A stretch of 64,000 nt of DNA, taken from Sulfolobus islandicus Y.N.15.51. GTDB lineage: Archaea > Thermoproteota > Thermoprotei_A > Sulfolobales > Sulfolobaceae. Location of the stretch: positions 124,001 to 188,000 of the forward strand of contig NC_012623.1 of the NCBI RefSeq assembly GCF_000022485.1. The letters run 5' to 3'. How positions within the stretch are numbered: position 1 is the first letter of the stretch; each line of letters begins with the position of its first letter. This document shows, one piece after another, positions 54,567 to 62,037 of this stretch. The notes beneath the pieces were generated by a model. It saw only the letters and a program-made list of their open reading frames with translations, was not told the DNA's origin and ran no database searches. Made by a program: the position numbers and the translations under genes.

Positions 54567-55562
54567 ATGGAATCAAGAATAAAGGAGTACTTACAGAGTG
54601 AAGATAAGGAATTAAAGCACGAAGCTTGGAATTATGTTGAGGCTCATTATAAAGAACTTGGCAAAGATTTTATTATAGAAATGTTAAAATTTCCAGACAC
54701 AGGAACTAGGTATAGAGTCTGGAATTTCGTAAAGAAATTGGTGGAAGAGAAGTTTTTAACAGTTGAAGAATGTAAAGCCCTTTCCCCTTACTTTTTAGAA
54801 ATGTTAAAAGATAATAACGTCGTAGTAAGAGCCTTAAGTTGGTACGTAACTTTAATTCCGTTAATAGACATCGGAATAATTGATAAGGAGAAAGTTGTTA
54901 AGGAATATTCTAGAATATTGAGGGACTTAAATAGCTTGAAGGTTAATGATGCGCGTTTTAAGAATTACGAAGAGTTCGTGGAGGACGTTTATTCCTCGAT
55001 CTGCAATATTCCTTACTCCTCGTCCAAGGGCGAATGCGAACTTTTAGAAGAGATTGAAAGAATGAAGAACGAATATTCTGAAATTATTAAGTTGACCGAC
55101 GTACCACTAATTAATGATATAAAAGGTAATATAATGAAGGAGATCGAACTCGGCAAGGAAGTCGGCAAGCTGGGCATTGACGATTTATTTGATGTCGTGG
55201 ATAAGTTCTCTTTCATAATAGACGGCAAATGCGGAGATAAAACTTGTAAGGACGTTTTCCCACTAAGAGACGTGATAGAAGGGAAGATTAACCCATTGAA
55301 GGAAATGATAGAGAATCCAAAGGAATTTTGTAAAAAGTACGGTCTGGAATTGGGATGTGACGAATATAAACCTCTTTTAGTAAAAATAAGGGAAGTAGTA
55401 GAGGATGATGAGGAGTCAAAGGTGTTTTATTCAATACTCTACTTGAACTGGATATCTAATCAATTTAAGACAATGGTTAATACAATTCAATTGCCTTCTG
55501 AGATTGATATAAAAGTAAGGATGAAAGCTGAGCTTGAGAGAATAACTTGCATTTCGAGTTAG
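54567..55562 (+). CDS. HEAT-like helical repeat protein, unknown function
   Basis: About 331 aa, all-helical. The first ~110 residues repeat units such as KELKHEAWNYVEAHYKELGK and DNNVVVRALSWYVTLIPLID, resembling HEAT/ARM repeats. Four to six Cys occur in the C-terminal half (GKCGDKTCKDVF, CKKYGLELGCDEY). ATG 54567 or 54564. It is divergent from the 133-aa gene by ~35 bases, so the promoters overlap. Could be host or island cargo. Confidence 0.6.
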   Translation: MESRIKEYLQSEDKELKHEAWNYVEAHYKELGKDFIIEMLKFPDTGTRYRVWNFVKKLVEEKFLTVEECKALSPYFLEMLKDNNVVVRALSWYVTLIPLIDIGIIDKEKVVKEYSRILRDLNSLKVNDARFKNYEEFVEDVYSSICNIPYSSSKGECELLEEIERMKNEYSEIIKLTDVPLINDIKGNIMKEIELGKEVGKLGIDDLFDVVDKFSFIIDGKCGDKTCKDVFPLRDVIEGKINPLKEMIENPKEFCKKYGLELGCDEYKPLLVKIREVVEDDEESKVFYSILYLNWISNQFKTMVNTIQLPSEIDIKVRMKAELERITCISS

Positions 55563-55594
55563 AAAACCTTAATACTCTACTCGATGGCAAATTA

Positions 55595-55650
55595 ATAGAT
55601 GATGAACACCAACCTCCAGAAGAGTGAAGAAGGCTAGATTGTCTGAGCAG
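55595..55650 (+). ncRNA. candidate C/D box sRNA
   Basis: Box C ATGATGA (55599-55605), then an ~11-base guide (ACACCAACCTC), a D'-like CAGA (55617-55620), C'-like GTGAAGA (55624-55630), a 12-base guide (AGGCTAGATTGT) and box D CTGA (55643-55646). Spacing and the ~55-nt size are those of archaeal 2'-O-methylation guides. The D guide would recognise an RNA reading ACAATCTAGCCT. D' and C' deviate from consensus. The rest of the gap 55563-55824 shows nothing else. Confidence 0.6.
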
Positions 55651-55824
55651 TTAATGTACTTACTTCTTTTCATTGGGTTCTAATTCCGCCAAGGATCTTA
55701 CACCTACGTCAAGGAAACTCCATTACTCCCCTGATCACTAATTAGGGAGATAATTAATGAATAATAGTTGTAATATTAAACGTAACTTGTCGAGACGAGC
55801 AGTGATGTAAAACGTTAAAGCCTT

Positions 55825-56622
55825 TTAACTTATTATTAACCCTAACATGCTCACTAGGACTGCTATTCCTCCTAACATGAAGTCAATTAAGTAAACCTTC
55901 TTAGTCTTAGCAATTTTTAGTAGAAAGCCTATTACAACTAAGCCGGTAAGTAAGGCTGAAATTACAGCGAGAGCGATTCCATCAATACCAATTAATGATA
56001 CCACATAACTGATGTGATGTCTTGTAAAGAGAAGAGTTGTCCCTACAGAACCTATTGCTGCCGGTATATAAGCTAAGTAAGAGTAGTGAAATGCATCCTC
56101 AGGATTTATTCCTAAAACTAACATCGTTGACACAGTCATTCCTGACCTACTTACTCCTGGAAGTGCTGCAATACCTTGTGCTATGCCTATTAATATCATT
56201 TCCTTGGTGGAGAGGTTCTTGAACTCCCTTGTTCTAGATCTTGAATACCTAATATAAATTCCGTCTGCTATTAACGCTATGCCTAAGAATATCATCGGAA
56301 TTGAAGGGTTATATGCGTTCTGAAGTAGTTTGTCAGAAATTACGTAGAGAGGTACTCCCACTATTCCAGTAAGGGCTGTGACCACGACCAGAAATTTTAG
56401 AAGGAATTTATCGTGGAAAACCCTCTTAACGTCCTGTCTAAAATAAATTAATGCGGAGCCAATCGACCCCATCTCCATAAATAAGCCAAAGGTGTAAGCG
56501 ATACTTACGTCTAGGCCGAGTAAATAATGGGAAGCGATTAATTCCTGAGTTTTACTACTTATAGGTAGCCATTCCGAAATTCCTTGTATTATTCCTAGAA
56601 GAATTGAAACCAAGAAGTTCAT
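55825..56622 (-). CDS. undecaprenyl-diphosphatase-like phosphatase (UppP/BacA family)
   Basis: 265 aa, seven or eight hydrophobic helices. Motifs of UppP: GIIQGISEWLPISSKTQE (~15) and ALPGVSRSGMTVSTMLV (~155). In archaea this family probably dephosphorylates dolichyl/polyprenyl diphosphate to recycle the glycan carrier. ATG 56622 is chosen for the GGTGG ribosome-binding site 6 bases upstream. It is preceded by a small membrane protein gene whose stop lies within the first codons. Confidence 0.85.
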   Translation of the reverse strand: MNFLVSILLGIIQGISEWLPISSKTQELIASHYLLGLDVSIAYTFGLFMEMGSIGSALIYFRQDVKRVFHDKFLLKFLVVVTALTGIVGVPLYVISDKLLQNAYNPSIPMIFLGIALIADGIYIRYSRSRTREFKNLSTKEMILIGIAQGIAALPGVSRSGMTVSTMLVLGINPEDAFHYSYLAYIPAAIGSVGTTLLFTRHHISYVVSLIGIDGIALAVISALLTGLVVIGFLLKIAKTKKVYLIDFMLGGIAVLVSMLGLIIS

Positions 56623-56624
56623 TT

Positions 56625-56843
56625 TTACCACCTGCTTAAGAGCGCTAACTCTAGGCTTATTGCCGTAATTAAGTCATTATGGAAAGGCAAAGAGAATATT
56701 GGAGATACGACAAAATGCCTAGGCAAGCTTTTTCTAGATATAGAAATTATGAGGAGGAGGAATAAAATAGGGATTAAGAAAATATCTTTTCCCAATATAC
56801 TTATTGATAGAAGGCCTAGAGTACTTAAAGTAGTGAATTTCAT
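56625..56843 (-). CDS. small membrane protein upstream of uppP
   Basis: 72 aa with two hydrophobic segments (TTLSTLGLLSISILGKDIFL and LIPILFLLLIISIS, in parts) and a short polar C-terminus. Its stop is 2 bases before the uppP ATG and overlaps its ribosome-binding site, so translation is probably coupled. A TATA-like TATATAGATTATATAGG lies 30-50 bases before its ATG. No family recognised. Confidence 0.5.
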   Translation of the reverse strand: MKFTTLSTLGLLSISILGKDIFLIPILFLLLIISISRKSLPRHFVVSPIFSLPFHNDLITAISLELALLSRW

Positions 56844-56987
56844 ATGCTTAGAGTTTTTACCAGGATAATAAAAATAACCTATATAATCTATATATACAAT
56901 AGAAGGATATATAAAATATGTAGACGGGATTAAGATCTAAGAGTATGATTCGGAAAAATATAAATAGACAAAAAACTAGGGATATTT

Positions 56988-57365
56988 GTGGAGCATTCAC
57001 CAGCTTTAACGGCCTTTATCATACTGATAGGGATAATTGCTTCAACTTTTGCAGTAGTTTATGTTGCTTACTCTTTAGTTTCAAGTTTATTTACTCAACA
57101 GTCCTCGATTATTCTTTATAGTAGTTGTGTCTTCGAGAATGGTACTCTTAAGGTCAACTTATTCTCTCCTAAGTAACTGACAGTAAGTTATGTTAAAATT
57201 AATGGCGAGGTATTTTACCCTGAAAATCAGATTATGATCTATCTTGGAACTAATACCTATTATATCAATACTGAGGACCAGAATTTGTCTCCTCAGTCTA
57301 AGGTCATGGTTGAAATATTCTTTAATAATGGTGAGGAAATAAGCTTCAATACTACAGTTATATAA
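56988..57365 (+). pseudogene. pilin-like secreted protein gene with in-frame TAA
   Basis: GTG start, then HSPALTAFIILIGIIASTFA, an N-terminal hydrophobic helix like archaeal type IV pilins, and a beta-type domain. TAA at 57174-57176 stops the frame after VNLFSPK, but the same frame continues LTVSYVKINGEVFYPENQIM to a natural stop at 57363-57365, with no frameshift. Full length would be 125 codons. A single-base change of the TAA would restore it. Host gene or island cargo is undecided. Confidence 0.6.
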
Positions 57366-57821
57366 GTAAGCGCAATATTTTTCATCATTTCAGACAAGAT
57401 CCTCTAAGCTAAAATATGTTTAGCATATTCTAAGGCTTTTACAAAATAGCCTTCTTTGTAGGCGAAATTCCCTCATCTTCGTCACCATATTGAAGGTTCT
57501 TTTTCGGTCCTTAACCACATTGAAGCCTAAGTTACATAATTTAATTCTTCTCTTAGCCAATTTGTAATCTATCTTTATTAACCTTTAATAATTCTCTGGA
57601 TCGTAGGTTTTTGTGCACTTAATAGATAACGCCCTTAACATTTACTTTATAGAGAGCTTTACTATCTCTTGAGATAAACATAGAACGCGAAATATTCTCT
57701 TTCAAGTTATATTTTGCGTAATCCTTATTTGCCGATTGTAAATATAAGTTTTACTTTAATCGCTCTGATTTAACGTGGTTCAGTCCTTGGACTTTTTAAC
57801 TCCGTTGCTAAAAATGATTTG
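57366..57821. other. 456 bases without an intact gene
   Basis: Both strands are full of stops. On the minus strand short runs such as KALEYAKHI suggest decayed coding DNA, possibly another HEPN/PaREP1-type gene, but they cannot be joined with confidence. The last ~60 bases are likely the promoter of the PaREP1 gene. Confidence 0.4.
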
Positions 57822-58355
57822 ATGGAATCTAAAATACCTACTATTGAGAAACACAGAAATGCTTACGTAAAGATAAGGATAATAGAAAGTTTAGATGAGT
57901 TAGCTTTAGGATTAAAATTACTAAAAGAAGGATTTAGTAGAAATTCTGCTAATAAAGTGTTCCTTTCTTGGAAGGCTATAATTAGTGCGTTGACAGTCAT
58001 GAATCTTGAAAAAATGCCTAGAAATGAAAAAGAGAAGGAATGGTATTATAAATCAGGCTTTCTTGCTCCTACCACTGGATTAAAAGGAATTTCGCAAAGG
58101 CTTGAAGAACTGGGATATAATGTAAACTCCCTAACTTCAGTTGCGTTAGAATTACATAGATATGCTTATAATGGCCTTTATAAAGGAGCCAGCGATTATT
58201 ATGAAAGAGAAGAAGCTATTAACGATATCATTTACTTATCTAAGGAAATTATGAAGGTTATAAAAGAATTCTTTAAAGAATATTGGGATGAGGAAATTGA
58301 AAAGCATTATAACCTTGCCGAGAAGGAATTAATGAGTAGTACTAAGAATCTTTAG
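57822..58355 (+). CDS. PaREP1-like (HEPN-fold) protein
   Basis: 177 aa, all-helical. LDELALGLKLLKEGFSRNSANKVFLSWKAIISAL (in parts) and ALELHRYAYNG fit the PaREP1 family, abundant in Sulfolobales and related to HEPN domains. Many HEPN proteins are RNases or partners of nucleotidyltransferases. No such partner is adjacent, and the next gene is a broken ATPase in convergent orientation. ATG 57822 is chosen over a TTG one codon upstream. Confidence 0.65.
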   Translation: MESKIPTIEKHRNAYVKIRIIESLDELALGLKLLKEGFSRNSANKVFLSWKAIISALTVMNLEKMPRNEKEKEWYYKSGFLAPTTGLKGISQRLEELGYNVNSLTSVALELHRYAYNGLYKGASDYYEREEAINDIIYLSKEIMKVIKEFFKEYWDEEIEKHYNLAEKELMSSTKNL

Positions 58356-58383
58356 TGCAACTACGTTCAAGAGAAATTTTGCA

Positions 58384-59300
58384 TTACAGACTTTTCTTTA
58401 TCCACATTCTAGCAGAGTGTCTTAATCCAACTCTAGTAGGTAAATCCGAAGGTAAGGCGTATTTTCCTCTACCTAGCTTTATTACAAATCCGTAGTTAAT
58501 GAGAGTGCCCAATAATTCGTTAAGCCTAGAATTCTCAATTCGCTCCTTAAATAATGAGTTAATTACATCCCTTATCTCGCTTAAACTTCCCTTATTCCCT
58601 AATCTTGATAAGGCTAGAATTATTTCAGCGTATCTAGTAGGCGAATTTGAAGTTTTTAGGAATCTTGTGAAATCCTTTGAAACCTCCTTTGCTGCCTCTT
58701 TCAATATTACTTTAATATCAACTTTGTGAGAATGTTTAACTGCATAAGAGTAACTCCTACCGAATAAAGCCAACCAACCTGGAATTCCGTCGAAAAGCTT
58801 CACTGCCTCATCTATAACTTTCTCATCCACAGCAATTCCTTCCTCTTTAAATCCTAGAGATAAAAATTCCTTTGAGGTCTCTTCATTGAACCTCTCTAAC
58901 TTTATCCTAAAGAATTTCCTACCGAAGAAAGGTTTCTCTTCCTCAACTTGATTTAAAATTTCCTCAGTAACGCCTACAAAACTTCCAGAAACTACGATAA
59001 CAGTATTGTCACACCATTCGTAAATGTCATGTAAGAACGAACCAAGATCGAAGCCCTTCACTTTCTTAATATTTTGTATTTCATCAATAAAAACCACCAA
59101 GAATTTTTTTATTATCTTTAGAAATTGAATCTAAAGCCCTAATGACCTCGTTGATATCTTGGGTATTAAATTCTCTTAGTTTTATTCCTATTTTTATCCA
59201 ATTTAATTCTAGGATATCGCTAGGATCTACTCCTAGCCTATTTGCAATAATTCTAGAGGGTTCACTTGGGCCTCTTTAGCCTTTATAGCTAATTTCGTAT
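58384..59300 (-). pseudogene. archaeal AAA ATPase, truncated and frameshifted
   Basis: An intact ORF (58384-59100, 238 aa) starts at Walker B VVFIDEIQNIKK and continues through the sensor and winged-helix domains. Upstream in another frame, GPSEPSRIIANRLGVDPSDI...NEVIRALDSISKDN is readable up to a run of seven A (just above 59100). Removing one A joins the frames as SKDNKKFLVVFIDEIQ. The Walker A segment and N-terminus are missing. So the gene has both a frameshift and a 5' truncation. Confidence 0.75.
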
Positions 59301-59319
59301 GCTCTTTAGCTTTCACCAA

Positions 59320-59353
59320 AAGCTATATATTTTATCAAATGATTATATAGCTT
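59320..59353. promoter_or_regulatory. perfect palindrome at the promoter of the wHTH gene
   Basis: AAGCTATATA (59320-59329) and TATATAGCTT (59344-59353) are exact inverted repeats separated by 14 bases, the right arm ending directly before the ATG at 59354. The left arm includes a TATA-like element ~25 bases upstream of the start. It fits autoregulation by the winged-helix product in a leaderless gene. Confidence 0.6.
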
Positions 59354-59737
59354 ATGGAGTCTCACGAAAACACACACTCACAAATTATGGAGTATATTAA
59401 GAAGAACCCCGATTTGCAGAAGGCTATAGAACTACTGAGGCGTGAGGGGAAAGTAAGTAGGACTGCTCTACAGTTTGAATTCGGGTGGACTGAGTGGAAA
59501 GCCCGTAAGGTCTATGAGGCGTTACGCTATATGTGCTATAAAGGTTTGGCGTTTAAAGAAGACGAGAGCCATGAGACAATTTGTAGGACTTACCACGGCT
59601 ATGTTGAATTAATCAGCGTAGGGCGTGGATCTGACAGTGACATGGTTATTGATGAGGATCTAAGTGAGGAAAGGGAAGAGAAGATGGAAGAGGAAGAAGA
59701 TTGGGAAGAAGAGACTGAGGAAGAAGAGGAGGAATAG
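59354..59737 (+). CDS. winged-helix protein with long acidic tail
   Basis: 127 aa. Residues ~10-85 form a wHTH (LLRREGKVSRTALQFEFGWT, EWKARKVYEALRYMCYKG). Residues ~93-127 are almost entirely Glu/Asp. Acidic tails of this kind occur on DNA-mimic or histone-competing proteins and on some virus/plasmid regulators. A palindrome sits at its promoter. First gene of the plasmid-like module at 59.3-61.5 kb. Confidence 0.7.
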   Translation: MESHENTHSQIMEYIKKNPDLQKAIELLRREGKVSRTALQFEFGWTEWKARKVYEALRYMCYKGLAFKEDESHETICRTYHGYVELISVGRGSDSDMVIDEDLSEEREEKMEEEEDWEEETEEEEEE

Positions 59738-59790
59738 CCCGAATTGACCTAAAAAATAACGGCTTTTTAGGGTAGATAACGGGGTTTGGG

Positions 59791-59940
59791 TCACTGTCTT
59801 TGTTTCGTGCAGTCCAGTATCAGCATTCTGAGGTATGCACTTAGGCTTAGCCCTTTCTCTTCAGCCTCTTTTTCTAACCTTTCAGCCACGTCTTTGGGCA
59901 AATAAACCACAACCCTAGTTGTGTCTTTTCCCACTACCAT
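59791..59940 (-). CDS. ribbon-helix-helix (CopG-like) regulator, 49 aa
   Basis: A short ORF from ATG 59940: TTRVVVYLPKDVAERLEKEA, then EEKGLSLSAYLRMLILDC. The beta-strand (RVVVYLP), helix and second helix are a textbook RHH/CopG fold of the kind common in SSVs and pRN plasmids. It is divergent from the gene at 60011, with operator-like repeats between. It likely represses both directions. Confidence 0.75.
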   Translation of the reverse strand: MVVGKDTTRVVVYLPKDVAERLEKEAEEKGLSLSAYLRMLILDCTKQRQ

Positions 59941-59948
59941 ATAATAAA

Positions 59949-59991
59949 GTATCACAGAGTGGCATAAAAGTTTATATAGTGATACACTATA
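59949..59991. promoter_or_regulatory. operator-like repeats between divergent RHH and 60011 genes
   Basis: GTATCAC (59949-59955) and its inverse GTGATAC (59979-59985) are 30 bases apart centre to centre. The second is part of the palindrome TATAGTG-ATA-CACTATA (59975-59991), which overlaps TATA-like sequence for the rightward gene. Typical layout for a CopG-type autorepressor. Confidence 0.55.
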
Positions 59992-60010
59992 TATATACTT
60001 AGTGACTAAA

Positions 60011-60334
60011 ATGGCACAAATCCAATTCGGGGATAAGTGGGTTCAAGTTAAAGGAAGTATTTTTTATCTAACTCCTCACGCCCTAGAAATCCTGAAAGCG
60101 TGGTATGACTGGTCTGTGAACTACGACACTGAGGCGTCTGAGGAGTTCAGGGCTGAGGAAGTTGAGTATTTCGCTAAGGCTTTCGAAATGCTAAAGCCAC
60201 AAAGCCATGATGAGGCGTTTCACTACTTAACAATATTGGAAAACGCATTCGTGCAGACTGATTACAAAATTAAGGAAATAATAGACAGAATCCACGCAAA
60301 CAAGAGCGGTAACATATTGGTGAGGGAACTATGA
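60011..60334 (+). CDS. small plasmid/virus-like protein
   Basis: 107 aa from ATG 60011; a GTG at 60002 is also possible. Mixed alpha/beta: IQFGDKWVQVKGSIFYLTPH, then long acidic helices (EEFRAEEVEYFAKAFEMLKP). No family recognised. Its stop overlaps the next short ORF, suggesting a polycistron through 60781. Confidence 0.55.
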   Translation: MAQIQFGDKWVQVKGSIFYLTPHALEILKAWYDWSVNYDTEASEEFRAEEVEYFAKAFEMLKPQSHDEAFHYLTILENAFVQTDYKIKEIIDRIHANKSGNILVREL

Positions 60335-60537
60335 ACTTAATGAAGACTGATTGGGATTGTATTGAGGAGTTAATAGAGAAGGCCCTAAATGATAGGATTA
60401 GGGTTTACGACAGTTACAAGTAAATGCTGATTGATGACTACCATTTGTTAGTGAAGGTTTATAAAGGCAATCAGTTGATCTTCACAATTAAGTTTCAGCT
60501 TAACGGCGAAAAGTTAGAAGTTGTTGAGGCATGGTAA
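60331..60537 (+). pseudogene. 68-codon gene interrupted by an in-frame TAA
   Basis: MNLMKTDWDCIEELIEKALN...VYDSYK ends at TAA 60421-60423. The same frame resumes at once with MLIDDYHLLVKVYKGNQLIF...KLEVVEAW to TAA 60535. The two parts read as one compact alpha/beta protein, and the overlap with genes on both sides fits a single original cistron. Alternatively they are two coupled microproteins of 30 and 37 aa, the second starting directly after the stop. Confidence 0.5.
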
Positions 60538-60538
60538 A

Positions 60539-60781
60539 ATGAAGGTTAAGATTCCCTACCGCTTTCTTGAAGATAATACGTGGTGTGTGAAAGAATACGG
60601 CGAATGGTACCCTTATGCTGATGATGCGGAATACGAATTCACTGTAGATGAATGCGAATTCGATTATGCTGACCTGGAAGACATAGTTAATGAGTACACT
60701 GCTGACATTATCGATATACTACTAAGGAATCATAGGAAGGAGTTAGAAAAAGCGTTAGCGAAAGGCATGACTCGCCTATGA
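60539..60781 (+). CDS. small acidic plasmid/virus-like protein
   Basis: 80 aa from ATG 60539, one base after the preceding stop. MKVKIPYRFLEDNTWCVKEY, then an acidic stretch (YADDAEYEFTVDECEFDYAD) and a C-terminal helix. Unknown family. Last gene before a strong inverted repeat that could end the operon. Confidence 0.55.
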   Translation: MKVKIPYRFLEDNTWCVKEYGEWYPYADDAEYEFTVDECEFDYADLEDIVNEYTADIIDILLRNHRKELEKALAKGMTRL

Positions 60782-60828
60782 ATAACTGTTTACTCATACA
60801 TGATTCACATATGAATAATGTTTACTAC

Positions 60829-60866
60829 GACAGAAATCCATCTATCTATCCGTATGGATTTCTGTC
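60829..60866. repeat. perfect 12-bp inverted repeat flanked by TATCTATC repeats
   Basis: GACAGAAATCCA (60829-60840) and TGGATTTCTGTC (60855-60866) with a 14-base loop. TCTATCTATC appears in the loop and again just after, and near-copies continue to ~60895. It lies in a non-coding gap (60782-60977). Candidate operon end, replication-origin hairpin or RNA. No coding. Confidence 0.65.
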
Positions 60867-60977
60867 TATCTATACTCTATCTCTATATACAGTATTACCA
60901 CATCAAAGTAATACCAGAAAACACCTACGAATTAACTTAAAACTGTTTAACAGTTAAAGTATAATAGTGATAGCAAA

Positions 60978-61130
60978 ATGTCCACTAGAACTATAGCATT
61001 CGTTAGGCTAAAGGAAGAGGATAAGATGATAATAAGGAAGATAGCCGAATATTATGACGTTTCGGAATCTGATGCAATAAAAATAGCGGTGAAGCATTTG
61101 GCAAAAGAACTAGGCCTACTTTCTTCATAA
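60978..61130 (+). CDS. ribbon-helix-helix-like regulator, 50 aa
   Basis: MSTRTIAFVRLKEEDKMIIR, then KIAEYYDVSESDAIKIAVKH. The strand (TIAFVRL) followed by two helices fits an RHH/Arc-like DNA-binding dimer. It follows the inverted-repeat region and precedes a wHTH gene. Typical of plasmid copy-number or viral regulators. Confidence 0.65.
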   Translation: MSTRTIAFVRLKEEDKMIIRKIAEYYDVSESDAIKIAVKHLAKELGLLSS

Positions 61131-61185
61131 GTTAATCCGTTTTTTCGTTTTCGTCACATAATCGGAAAAAAGAGGTGATTCGTTT

Positions 61186-61530
61186 ATGAGACCCGGCCTA
61201 AATTCATCTTCAGTTAGAAAATATAAAAGGTTTATTGAATGGTTAGCCGAAAGTAGGAAGGAAGTTTCTAACTTATTGCGGTATGATAAGGAGTTAGAAG
61301 TACTCCTAATAATATCAAGATTTGAAGAAGGAGTAACTAAGCATAGGTTAGAGAAAGAAGCCCATATAAACGGCAAAAGGCTGAATGAAATCTTATTCAG
61401 GCTGAGGAGTAACGGCCTAATTTATGGACTAACTGACGGTAAAAAGCACCTAATCTTCCTCACTGAAAAAGGTAAGGAAGTAGTTGAACTAATTGTAAAT
61501 TTATCTAAATTGGAGGTGAAAAGTGAATGA
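61186..61530 (+). CDS. winged-helix regulator
   Basis: 114 aa. Helical N-terminus (KYKRFIEWLAESRKEVSNLL), then wHTH: VLLIISRFEEGVTKHRLEKE, HINGKRLNEILFRLRSNGLI, wing GKKHLIFLTEKGKEVV. Resembles small regulators of Sulfolobus viruses and conjugative plasmids. The start ATG 61186 has an AGAGGTGA ribosome-binding site ~10 bases upstream. It is followed 40 bases later by insertion-sequence DNA. Confidence 0.7.
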   Translation: MRPGLNSSSVRKYKRFIEWLAESRKEVSNLLRYDKELEVLLIISRFEEGVTKHRLEKEAHINGKRLNEILFRLRSNGLIYGLTDGKKHLIFLTEKGKEVVELIVNLSKLEVKSE

Positions 61531-61568
61531 GTCTTAGAAATGCTAAAACTAACGCTAACTCAGACTCA

Positions 61569-62037
61569 AGAGAATGTCCCAAGCGGAAATAATTGAATAA
61601 ATCTATGTATAAGTTTGTGGATAATTATTCAAAAGAAAAATGAATTACTGACAAATTTTGAATTTTCTCTTCAACTTAAAGGTGGAGTAATACTTAAAGG
61701 GAACCGGGACCATGTAGTACCGATTCACATGAAGCCTTGGATAGAATACTACAACGGCCCGGTCCCCTATGAACATTTATCAGCAAGGCATAAAACACTT
61801 GTGAAAATGAACTACATGCTGATCACATCTGAAGTGCTGTCGCGTCTCTCTGACCTCTTCATACTGAGAGCGTTAATAGTTATGATTGTGTGGACGTGCT
61901 CCTACAGGGACGTGTGGAGCTACTACGAGTCAGACGTGGTGGTAAGGTGGTTCCTAGGCGAGTACAAGTCTAAGTCGGAGATCCATAGGAGGGCAAAGAA
62001 ATTTAGGGGAGAGGTAAAGTGGGGCTACTGGGTATAG
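61569..62037 (+). pseudogene. truncated transposase-like ORF of element Y
   Basis: Visible ORF 61615-62037 (140 aa). VPIHMKPWIEYYNGPVPYEH, then LRALIVMIVWTCSYRDVWSY...VVVRWFLGEYKSKSEIHRRAKK resembles the N-terminal region of IS5-type transposases. The reading frame runs into the IS256 end at 62021 and stops there; no catalytic part remains. About half this sequence recurs at 40706-40932 and, inverted, at 63353-63590. Family assignment is tentative. Confidence 0.5.

Noticed and set aside
60331-60537. Recoding (selenocysteine or pyrrolysine) at the in-frame stops here and at 57174
   Set aside because: Both stops are TAA, which is not used for either amino acid, and there is no catalytic context.
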